Notes under the pieces: model-generated
The model's database searches: none
What the model was told of the DNA's origin: nothing
Seen by the model: only the letters and a program-made list of their open reading frames with translations
From: Acidimicrobiaceae bacterium
GTDB lineage: Bacteria; Actinomycetota; Acidimicrobiia; Acidimicrobiales; Ilumatobacteraceae
Length of the DNA: 40,371 nt
NCBI GenBank assembly: GCA_002698945.1
Contig: NZZV01000199.1
Location: 1-40,371 of the forward strand
Reading direction: 5' to 3'
Program-made: the position numbers and the translations under genes
Shown: positions 15,486-22,843 of the stretch, piece after piece
How the letters are laid out: each line of letters opens with the position of its first letter
How positions within the stretch are numbered: position 1 is the first letter of the stretch

Positions 15486-17069
15486 ATGACAACGGATACC
15501 CGCCCCACCTCCGCGTCGCAGGCCGCCGGTCGCGTGAAGAACCTCTGGTCGTTCCGTGGCAAGTACCGGATCCTGCACCTGACCTGGTTCGCGTTCTTCC
15601 TGAGTTTCGTGGTCTGGTTCAACTTTGCTCCGTTCGCGAACACGATCGCCGAGCAGGTCGGGCTGACCGACGACCAGAAGAAGACGATCGGGCTGTGCAA
15701 CGTCGCGCTGACGGTGCCGGCACGGATCTTCATCGGCATGGCGCTCGACCGGTGGGGGCCGCGCCGTGTCTACGCCACGATCCTGATGTTCGCCGTGATC
15801 CCGAACACGGTCTTCGCGTTGTCGAGTTCGTTCGAGACCCTCGTCCTGAGTCGTCTGGCACTGTCGGTGGTGGGTGCCGGCTTCGTCGTCGGCATCCGGA
15901 TGGTCTCCGAGTGGTTCCCGCCGAGCGAGGTCGGGACGGCCGAAGGTGTCTACGGCGGTTGGGGCAACTTCGGGTCGGCGGCGGCAGCGTTCAGCCTCCC
16001 GACCCTGGCGGCGATGTTCGGTGGCGACGACGGCTGGCGCTACGCCATCGTGCTCACCGGCGTCATCGCTGCCGCGTACGGCCTGTTCTATCTGCGAGCG
16101 GTCACCGACACGCCCGACGGCGTCACCTACGCCCGACCCCGCCGCCAGGGTGCGCTCGAGGTGACCAGCCGCAGCGGTGTCGTCGGACTGGCGCTGCTCA
16201 CCATCCCGCTCAACGCGATCCTCGGCGTGATCGCCTGGCGGATCTTGCGAGTCGACGTCATCACGACGCCGGTGTTCGTCGCGGTGCTGGTAGCGGTCGC
16301 CCTGCTCCTCGTCGTCCAGGAGATCGCCGTGTTCCGGGTGAACCGGCCGGCGCTCGCCGGCGACTACCCCGAGTCCGACCAGTATCCGTTCCGCTCGGTC
16401 GCCGTGCTGTGTCTCGCCTACTTCGCGACGTTCGGATCCGAGCTCGCCGTCGTGTCGATGCTCCCGACGTTCTTCGAGGAGACGTGGGCACTCGACACGA
16501 CCCTCGCCGGCATCGCCGCCTCGGCCTTCGCGTTCATGAACCTGGCATCGCGACCGGCCGGTGGGATCATGTCCGACCTGCTGGGCTCCCGGAAGCGCAC
16601 CCTGTCGGCGCTCCTGATCGGCCTGCTCGTCGGCTACGTCCTCCTGTCGACGATGGGGTCGGCCTGGCCGTGGGCACTCGCTGTCGCCGCCTGCATGTTC
16701 TGCTCGTTCTTCGTCCAGGCCGGCGAGGGGGCGGTGTACGCGATCGTGCCGCTCGTCAAGAAGCGGGTCAGCGGGCAGGTCGCCGGTATGGCGGGGGCGT
16801 ACGGCAACGTCGGCGCGGTCACGTTCCTCACGATCGGGCTGTTCGTGAGTGATCGTGTCTTCTTCCTCGCGATCGCCGGCGCCGCGGCCGTCGCGTTCGT
16901 CGCCAGCCACCTCATGGTCGAGCCGGCGGGCAGCTTCGCCACCGAACTCCAGGTCGATCACGCCGCGCAGCCGCACGCACCGCACGCGACCGCGGTGCCG
17001 GCCCCGTCGGCCCACCCCTCCGATGTCGTCGACGACGATCTGGCCCCGGTGGGGGTGCCCGGATCGTGA
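15486..17069 (+). CDS. narK: Nitrate/nitrite transporter, MFS (NarK family)
   Basis: The protein is 527 residues with about 12 membrane helices. The N-terminal 'HLTWFAFFLSFVVWFNFAPF' and the nitrate-signature regions 'RMVSEWFPPSEVGTAEGVYGGWGNFGSA' and 'GMAGAYGNVGAVTFLT' are characteristic of the NNP (NarK/NasA) family. They include the substrate-binding arginines in 'ALTVPARIF' and 'ASRPAGG'. 'FIGMALDRWGPRR' is the MFS loop 2-3 motif. The hydrophilic C-terminal tail (about 45 residues, His/Pro/Ala-rich) is longer than usual. The ATG at 15486 is chosen over a TTG four codons upstream. Its stop overlaps the GTG of the nitrate reductase gene (GTGA), so uptake and reduction are co-translated. Confidence 0.93.
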   Translation: MTTDTRPTSASQAAGRVKNLWSFRGKYRILHLTWFAFFLSFVVWFNFAPFANTIAEQVGLTDDQKKTIGLCNVALTVPARIFIGMALDRWGPRRVYATILMFAVIPNTVFALSSSFETLVLSRLALSVVGAGFVVGIRMVSEWFPPSEVGTAEGVYGGWGNFGSAAAAFSLPTLAAMFGGDDGWRYAIVLTGVIAAAYGLFYLRAVTDTPDGVTYARPRRQGALEVTSRSGVVGLALLTIPLNAILGVIAWRILRVDVITTPVFVAVLVAVALLLVVQEIAVFRVNRPALAGDYPESDQYPFRSVAVLCLAYFATFGSELAVVSMLPTFFEETWALDTTLAGIAASAFAFMNLASRPAGGIMSDLLGSRKRTLSALLIGLLVGYVLLSTMGSAWPWALAVAACMFCSFFVQAGEGAVYAIVPLVKKRVSGQVAGMAGAYGNVGAVTFLTIGLFVSDRVFFLAIAGAAAVAFVASHLMVEPAGSFATELQVDHAAQPHAPHATAVPAPSAHPSDVVDDDLAPVGVPGS

Positions 17070-19195
17070 GCGTCGAGGATCGCGCCACCCTGACGCACTG
17101 CCCGTACTGCGCGTTGAACTGCGGGATCGGTCTCGAGACCGACGCCGCCGGTCGGCTCGTCGGCCAGGTTCGCTGGAAGGGCGCGCCGCTGACCGGTGGC
17201 GCGGTCTGTTCGAAGGGTTCGACCGCCTGGGAACAGGTCCCCCACCCCGATCGACTCACCCGGCCACTCGTCCGACGCGACGGTGAGCTCGTCGAGACGA
17301 CGTGGGAGGACGCGCTCGATCGTGCGGCCGGGGGCTTTCGGCGCATCCGCGACGAGTACGGCGCCGATGCCAACGCCGTGCTGTCGGGTGGGTCGCTCAC
17401 CAACGAGAAGGCCTATCTGATGGGCAAGTTCGCACGGCTCGCGTTGCGCACGCGACACGTCGACTACAACGGCCGGTTCTGCATGGTGTCGGCCGGTTCG
17501 GCCAACCTCCAGGCGTTCGGGCTCGACCGGGCGATGACACCCCTCTCCGACGTCGAGCGAGCCGACGTCGTCGTGGTGGTCGGTGCCAACCTGTCCGACG
17601 CCTACCCCGTCATGCTGCCGCGCGCGATCCATCGTGCCCGCCAGCGGGGTGCGCAGATCGTGGCGGTCGATCCGCGGTTCGGTCGCTGGGTGCAGGACGG
17701 CGATCTCGCCCTCCCGATCCGGCCCGGCACCGACGCCGTGCTGTTCCTCGGGCTGCTCGCCGAAGTCGAACGTCAGGGGCTGCTCGACGTCGACTACATC
17801 GCTGAACGCACGGTCGGCTTCGACGCCGCCATCGCTGCCGCCCGGCGATGGACGCCCGAGCTCGTCGACGCCGAGACCGACATCGACGCGCCGACCGTCC
17901 GCCACCTCGCGCGGATGATCGCGACCGCCGGGCGCTGCATGATCCTGCACGCTCGCGGCGCTGAACAGCAGACGATGGGGACGACCAACGTGCTGGCGAT
18001 GATCAACCTCGCACTCGCGTGCGGACTCCCGGGTCGACCGGGGTCGGGCATCGACATGCTGACCGGCCAGCGCAACGGCCAAGGTGGTCGCGAATGGGGT
18101 CAACGCTGCAACCAGCTGCCTGCCGGTCGATCGATCGAGGACCCTGATCACCGCCGGGTCGTCGCCGAGCGCTGGGGCGTCCGGGTCGACGACCTCCCCG
18201 GCGCCGGTGCGACCTACGTCGAGATCCTCCAGATGGCGGGTCGCCGGGAAGTGCGTGGCCTGCTGTCGATCTCGAACAATTGGCGCATCTCCGCTCCTGA
18301 CCTCACCGCGGTCGACGCGCAAGCCGACGCGCTCGACCACGTCGTCGTCATCGATCCGTTCCTCTCCGAGTCGGCCGCCCGCCACGCCACCGTCGTCCTG
18401 CCGGGCACCACGTTCGCCGAGGAGGAAGGCACGATCACCACGATCGAGGGCCGGGTCGTGCGCTGCGACCAGGCGGTGCCGCCCGTGCCGCGCTGGTCCG
18501 ACATCGACATCATCCGCAACCTCGCCGGCCGGCTCGGCGTTCGCAGCCACTTCGACTTCGTGCGCGGACGCGAGGTGTTCGAGGAAATGCGCGCCATGTC
18601 GGCAGGCGGGCCGAACGACTACTCGGGCATCACGTGGGAACGCGCACGCGACGGCGTCTTCTGGCCGTGCCCCTCGGAGAGCCATCCGGGAACGCCACAG
18701 CTGTACACGGATCGCTTCGCACACCCCGACGGCAAGGCCCGCTTCGTCGCGGTCGAGCGAGTTGCACCTCCCGTCGACGTCGACGACCACTATCCGTACG
18801 TCCTCACGACCGGCCGACATCTCGCGCAGTACCTGTCGGGCAACCAGACGAAGCGGATCCCCGCCCAGCAGCGCAAGGCACCCGGGCCGTACGCCGAACT
18901 CCACCCCGAGACCGCGGCCGAGTTGGGCCTGACGCCCGACGACCGGATCGTGCTCACCAGTCGACAGGGTCGTTCGGTCGTCCCCTGGCGCCCGAACGCC
19001 GGCCTCCGACCGGACACGGTGTTCATGCCGTATCACTGGCGCGAGTGCAACGTCCTGACGTCGGCCGACCTCGACCCGACGAGCAAGATCCCCGGCTTCA
19101 AGTTCACCCCGGTCGCCGTGCGGCGGCTGGCAGCGATCGAACCGATCGACGACGACCAGGACGACCGGTACGACGCGGGCCCGGTGTCCGCCTGA
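17066..19195 (+). CDS. nasA: Assimilatory nitrate reductase catalytic subunit (molybdopterin oxidoreductase)
   Basis: The 709-residue bis-MGD enzyme reduces nitrate to nitrite in the cytoplasm. N-terminal [4Fe-4S] ligands are 'CPYCALNC' (C12, C15, C19) plus C49 in 'GGAVCSKG'. The predicted Mo-ligating Cys is in 'YNGRFCMVSAGSAN' (about C137). The molybdopterin-binding C-terminal domain ('YVLTTGRHLAQYLSGNQTKR', 'PYAELHPETAAELGL') is complete. 'NGQGGREWGQRCNQLPAGRSIEDP' is typical of NasA/NarB. No flavoprotein or ferredoxin partner is encoded beside it, so the electron donor must come from elsewhere or from NirB. The GTG start overlaps the narK stop. The symbol follows Streptomyces usage; Bacillus uses nasC. 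Confidence 0.9.
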   Translation: MSVEDRATLTHCPYCALNCGIGLETDAAGRLVGQVRWKGAPLTGGAVCSKGSTAWEQVPHPDRLTRPLVRRDGELVETTWEDALDRAAGGFRRIRDEYGADANAVLSGGSLTNEKAYLMGKFARLALRTRHVDYNGRFCMVSAGSANLQAFGLDRAMTPLSDVERADVVVVVGANLSDAYPVMLPRAIHRARQRGAQIVAVDPRFGRWVQDGDLALPIRPGTDAVLFLGLLAEVERQGLLDVDYIAERTVGFDAAIAAARRWTPELVDAETDIDAPTVRHLARMIATAGRCMILHARGAEQQTMGTTNVLAMINLALACGLPGRPGSGIDMLTGQRNGQGGREWGQRCNQLPAGRSIEDPDHRRVVAERWGVRVDDLPGAGATYVEILQMAGRREVRGLLSISNNWRISAPDLTAVDAQADALDHVVVIDPFLSESAARHATVVLPGTTFAEEEGTITTIEGRVVRCDQAVPPVPRWSDIDIIRNLAGRLGVRSHFDFVRGREVFEEMRAMSAGGPNDYSGITWERARDGVFWPCPSESHPGTPQLYTDRFAHPDGKARFVAVERVAPPVDVDDHYPYVLTTGRHLAQYLSGNQTKRIPAQQRKAPGPYAELHPETAAELGLTPDDRIVLTSRQGRSVVPWRPNAGLRPDTVFMPYHWRECNVLTSADLDPTSKIPGFKFTPVAVRRLAAIEPIDDDQDDRYDAGPVSA

Positions 19196-19374
19196 TCCGC
19201 CGAGCGTCGTCATTGCGTCGGTGTCTCGACGTGTTCGGCAAGCGCGAGCGACGGTTGTGCAAAGTTCCGCAGTGGTCGGTATCCCGCGGCTCACCGACGG
19301 CTCTCTGCGGCGTACGCCTGGCTGCTCGACCCAGCGGGGGCCGGGTTCGGATCAGGCGGCAGGGAGCACACATC

Positions 19375-20918
19375 ATGTTCAGATTCGAATTCGAGCCCGG
19401 GCGACTCGAGCACCTCCGGTTGCGCTTCCGGGAGTGCACACCACGCATCCTGGTCGTCACCGACGGGAGCCTCGGCGGCGGAAGCGGCAGCTTCGGTCTC
19501 AGCCACTTCCTCGACGTGTTGGCGTCGACGCAGATCCACGGCATGACGCCGATCATCGAACACCGTGCGCGCAACGACGGCGGACCGGACCAGGCCTTCG
19601 ACGATCTGTCGATCTCGAAGTTCGACGTCGTGTTCCTGTTCGGGATCAGCACCACGGGTGCCGCACTCGGCGCCCCGGCGCTCACCAAGGTCGAGCGGTT
19701 CATGCAAGCCGGTGGCGGTCTCTTCTCGACCGGCGATCACGAAGACCTCGGGACGGGGATGAGCGGCGAGATCCCACGCGTCCGCCAGATGCGGTACTGG
19801 GCGGCAGCGAACACCCCTGATGCCAGCGACCCGAGCCGACTCACGACGAACCTTCCCGGCGGCGCGACGCCTACGCGTTCGACGACCAGTCCGACGTGCA
19901 TCCGCAGCGGCTGTACCCGAACTTCGCCGTCGGCACCGACGGGTTCATCCTGCTCCCACCGGGTGGCGTGTCGCCGGTTCGGCAGGCGCACCCGCTGATC
20001 CGGCTGTCGAACGGCGGCGCACTCGACGTGTACCCCGATCACCCACACGAGGGGGAATGTCGCATCCCGACCGATCTGTCCACGACGTTCGACCTCGATG
20101 GGGTCTCGACACCGGAGTGGCCGGGCGGTCCGTTCTTCTTCATGCGGCCACGGCCGCGCGCCGTCGCGTACGCCATGTCCGGCGGCAACGGATTCGAGTC
20201 GCCCGACAAGTCGGCGGTCGTGCCCCGATCGTTCATCGCGATCGCGGCGTACGACGGCCACTTCGGCGACGTCGGTCGGGTCGTCACCGACGCCACGTGG
20301 CACCACTACGTCAACATCAACCTGGTGGGCATGCGGCCGGGAGGTGTGTCGAACGCCGACATGCAGGCGATCGAGGCGTTCTGGTCGAACATGGTCAACT
20401 GGTTGATGCCGGCCAAGGTGCGGCGATGCCTGTGGCCATGGCTGGTCGTGACGACCTTGCTCGATCATCCGATCCTGGAGGAACTCGTGATCCCCGAGCC
20501 GGACCCGAAGCGGGTGCGCGAGCTCGAGGCGGTCGGCGAGGCAATCGTGCGCGCGGTCGACGAACGGCCGGGCTCGGTCGGCTCCGACATCGTGGCAGAT
20601 GCCGTCGCGATGCTGGCCGGACGAGACCGCCGCACGGACGACACGAACGGCAAGGATCGTCGGGACGACCAGGTGAGCGACCGACTGGCTGGCAGGATCG
20701 GCTTCGCCCTCGTCGGTGCCCACTTCGCGACGGTGGCATCGGCGCTCACGAAGGGTGACGACATCCATGACCACGACGGTCTCGAGCGCACCGTGGCGTC
20801 GATCGGGGCGGACGTCGTCGACGCCGTCGTCGACGACGAACGCAAGGCGATCGAACGGGCGGTCGCCGACATCGACCGGACCGGACGGCTCCTCGCCCAA
20901 CCGGTGGCGGCCGGTTGA
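19375..20918 (+). pseudogene. Conserved hypothetical gene split by a one-base frameshift near 19860
   Basis: ATG at 19375 has AGGGAG 9 nt upstream. The first frame (about 162 residues) opens 'MFRFEFEPGRLEHLRLRF' and contains 'PRILVVTDGSLGGGSGSFG', 'FDVVFLFGISTTGAALG', 'FMQAGGGLFSTGDHEDLG' and 'GEIPRVRQMRYW'. At 19855-19864 (CCCGGCGGCG) it turns into unrelated Thr/Ser/Arg-rich sequence. The same protein clearly resumes one frame back as 'RDAYAFDDQSDVHPQRLYPNF', then 'YPDHPHEGECRIP' and 'TDATWHHYVNINL', to the stop at 20918. One missing base restores a protein of about 514 residues. The first part looks like a ThuA/class I glutamine-amidotransferase-type alpha/beta fold, a weak call. I cannot tell mutation, sequencing error and recoding apart. 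Confidence 0.75.
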
Positions 20919-20926
20919 CCACCTCG

Positions 20927-20967
20927 GGTGTCGGACGCCGGCGGGCGACATTGCGGCGTCCGACACC
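20927..20967 (+). terminator. Perfect 14-bp inverted repeat after the frameshifted gene
   Basis: GGTGTCGGACGCCG (20927-20940) and CGGCGTCCGACACC (20954-20967) are exact complements around a 13-nt loop, 8 nt after the stop of the upstream gene and before the epoxide hydrolase promoter. There is no T tract, as is common for actinobacterial terminators. It could alternatively be an operator for the downstream gene. Confidence 0.7.
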
Positions 20968-20988
20968 AGCCGTCGGGAACCAGCGGCC

Positions 20989-20994
20989 TACGGT
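20989..20994 (+). promoter_or_regulatory. -10-like box of the epoxide hydrolase gene (leaderless)
   Basis: TACGGT lies 7 nt before the ATG at 21002 with no SD. The same hexamer stands 6 nt before three other starts in this window (22770, 22844, 27703). Confidence 0.5.
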
Positions 20995-21001
20995 CGGCCC
21001 G

Positions 21002-22138
21002 ATGAGCGACGAGATCCGCCCGTTCACCATCGACGTGCCCGAGGAGGTTCTCGACGACCTTCGCCGACGCCTGCGCGACACGCGGTGGCCCGACGCCGAA
21101 CTGGTCGACGACTGGTCGCAGGGCATCCGGCTCGCCTACGTCCGCGAGGTGTGCCGCTACTGGGCCGACGAGTACGACTGGCGCGCACGGGAGGCGGCCC
21201 TCAACCGGTTCGACCAGTTCGTCACCGAGATCGACGGCGTCGAGATCCACTTCGTGCATCAGCGGTCCTCGAACCCGGACGCCCTCCCCCTGCTGATCAC
21301 GCACGGCTGGCCCGGTTCGATCGTCGAGTTCCACAAGGTGATCGAGCCGCTCACCGATCCCGGCGCACACGGTGGCGACCCGGCCGACGCGTTCCACGTG
21401 ATCGCGCCATCGCTGCCGGGCTACGGCTTCTCCGGCAAGCCGACCGAGGCCGGCTGGGGCATCGAGAAGATCGCCGACGTGTGGGCCGAGCTGATGAGCC
21501 GGCTCGGCTACGACCGGTTCGTCGCCCAGGGCGGCGACTGGGGATCGGCGGTGACCCACCAGGTGGCCGCCCGCCATCCCGGCCGCTGCATCGCCGCCCA
21601 CATGACCCTGGCCATGGCGGCACGCCCGAAGTCGGAACCGACCGAACCCGACGAGCTCAGGGCGATCGAACGAGCGTTGGAGTACCAGCAGGTCGACTCC
21701 GGCTACTCGAAGCAGCAGTCGACCCGTCCGCAGACGCTCGGCTACGGCCTCGCCGACTCACCGTCCGGTCAGGCGGCGTGGATCCTCGAGAAGTTCTGGA
21801 AGTGGACCGACTGCGACGGTCATCCTGAGAACGTACTGACCCGCGACGAGCTGCTCGACAACGTGATGCTCTACTGGGTCACGAACTCGGCGACGTCGTC
21901 CGCTCGTCTCTACTGGGAGAGCTTCGGCGGCGGTCGATCCGCCGACGTGACCATCCCGGTCGGATTCTCGGTCTATCCGCGCGAGATCGTGCCACCGGTG
22001 CGGAAGTGGGTCGAGCAGACGTTCCCCGACATCCGCCACTGGGCCGAGCACGATCGCGGCGGACACTTCGCGGCGTTCGAGGTCCCGGACACGTTCGTCG
22101 CCGACCTGCGCACCTGCTTCGGCCAGTTCCGCTCCTGA
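21002..22138 (+). CDS. Epoxide hydrolase, EHN-domain alpha/beta hydrolase
   Basis: The protein is 378 residues. The N-terminal EHN domain (about 5-115) opens 'IRPFTIDVPEEVLDDLRRRL' and contains 'RYWADEYDWRAREAALNRF'. The hydrolase core has the oxyanion motif 'HGWPGS' (101-106), the nucleophile D179 in 'GGDWGS', and the catalytic His355 in 'DRGGHFAAFE'. The lid region has 'WTDCDGHPENVLTRDELLDNVMLYW'. This matches microsomal-type/EphA-like epoxide hydrolases that turn epoxides into vicinal diols. The start 'MSDEIRP' fits the family and the leaderless promoter; the 29-residue extension from 20915 runs through the hairpin and is rejected. It converges with the DJ-1-like gene. Substrate unknown; neighbouring oxygenases suggest detoxification or catabolism of hydrophobic organics. 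Confidence 0.9.
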   Translation: MSDEIRPFTIDVPEEVLDDLRRRLRDTRWPDAELVDDWSQGIRLAYVREVCRYWADEYDWRAREAALNRFDQFVTEIDGVEIHFVHQRSSNPDALPLLITHGWPGSIVEFHKVIEPLTDPGAHGGDPADAFHVIAPSLPGYGFSGKPTEAGWGIEKIADVWAELMSRLGYDRFVAQGGDWGSAVTHQVAARHPGRCIAAHMTLAMAARPKSEPTEPDELRAIERALEYQQVDSGYSKQQSTRPQTLGYGLADSPSGQAAWILEKFWKWTDCDGHPENVLTRDELLDNVMLYWVTNSATSSARLYWESFGGGRSADVTIPVGFSVYPREIVPPVRKWVEQTFPDIRHWAEHDRGGHFAAFEVPDTFVADLRTCFGQFRS

Positions 22139-22152
22139 CCTCTCACTCCCTC

Positions 22153-22770
22153 TCACTCCGGGGACGGCCGCATCCATTCCACCCAGGTCGAACGGGTGGC
22201 GAGTTCGTCGACCACGTGGAGCGCAGCGAGCGCGCCGGCGGCGGTGACGACACGGCCGTCGTCGGTCGCGGCGGTTCGTCGGCCCGTCGCGACCGCCCCC
22301 AATGCCGCGAGTTCGGCATCGGCCAGCCAGTGACCGGTCGCGTCGCGGCCCTCCAACCGTCCGACCGACGCGAGCAGGAGTGATCCCGTCGAGATGGCGA
22401 GGATGCCCTGGGCGTCGACCGCGGCCGTCGCCAACCACGTGCGCGACGCTTCGTCGTCGATCACCTGCTTCCATCCGAGTCCACCCGGGACGACGAGCAC
22501 GTCGACCCCTGGTGCGGCGGTCACCGCGACATCGACCTCGATCTCGCGCGACGGTTCGACACCGTGGACCGAACCCGGGGTGGGACCGATGGCGACGATG
22601 TCGGCGTCGAGCCGTTCGGCGAGCCGAGTGACCGGTTCGTAGACCTCGCTGCTCGTGACACCCCGGTAGACGAAGATGCCGACGGTTCGGCGGCCCGTGC
22701 CGGTCATCCGGCTGGCGATCGGTGCCAGCGTCCCCGGTGCCGACCGCACCGTTCGCTGCTTCCCCCTCAT
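22153..22770 (-). CDS. DJ-1/PfpI-like protein with Ser at the nucleophile position
   Basis: The protein is 205 residues. After a basic N-terminal stretch (1-27) the class I glutamine-amidotransferase-like fold begins 'RRTVGIFVYRGVTSSEVYEP'. It has 'VDVLVVPGGLGW' (about 90-100) and the elbow 'ILAISTGSLLLASVG'. In the usual AraC-type/isonitrile-hydratase group the elbow reads 'VCTGA', so S127 replaces the Cys. 'ATGHWLADAEL' preserves the His region. It may be a catalytically altered or ligand-binding member. The ATG at 22770 is chosen because TACGGT lies 6 nt upstream (leaderless); ATG 22707 is an alternative that keeps the whole domain. It is divergent from the Baeyer-Villiger monooxygenase gene. 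Confidence 0.75.
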   Translation of the reverse strand: MRGKQRTVRSAPGTLAPIASRMTGTGRRTVGIFVYRGVTSSEVYEPVTRLAERLDADIVAIGPTPGSVHGVEPSREIEVDVAVTAAPGVDVLVVPGGLGWKQVIDDEASRTWLATAAVDAQGILAISTGSLLLASVGRLEGRDATGHWLADAELAALGAVATGRRTAATDDGRVVTAAGALAALHVVDELATRSTWVEWMRPSPE

Positions 22771-22776
22771 GTGCCA

Positions 22777-22837
22777 ACCGTACTCCCCACACAACCGGTG
22801 GTTCGGCTCGCCGACGGCGACCGGCCGTCAATACGGT
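22777..22837. promoter_or_regulatory. Divergent pair of TACGGT leaderless promoters (DJ-1-like / BVMO)
   Basis: Minus-strand TACGGT (22777-22782) lies 6 nt before the ATG at 22770. Plus-strand TACGGT (22832-22837) lies 6 nt before the ATG at 22844. The 73-bp intergenic region therefore carries two look-alike -10 boxes pointing outward. No clear -35 is seen for either. Confidence 0.5.
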
Positions 22838-22843
22838 GGGTCC

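Noticed and set aside
11253-19294. Very long open frames antisense to nirB, narK and nasA (up to 822 codons on the minus strand)
   Set aside because: They mirror the third-codon GC bias of the real genes, contain no recognisable domain, are rich in Arg/Asp/Val, and the plus-strand proteins are complete known enzymes.
22676-22843. N-terminal extension of the BVMO
   Set aside because: It overlaps the divergent DJ-1-like gene and its promoter, and the leaderless start at 22844 is well placed.
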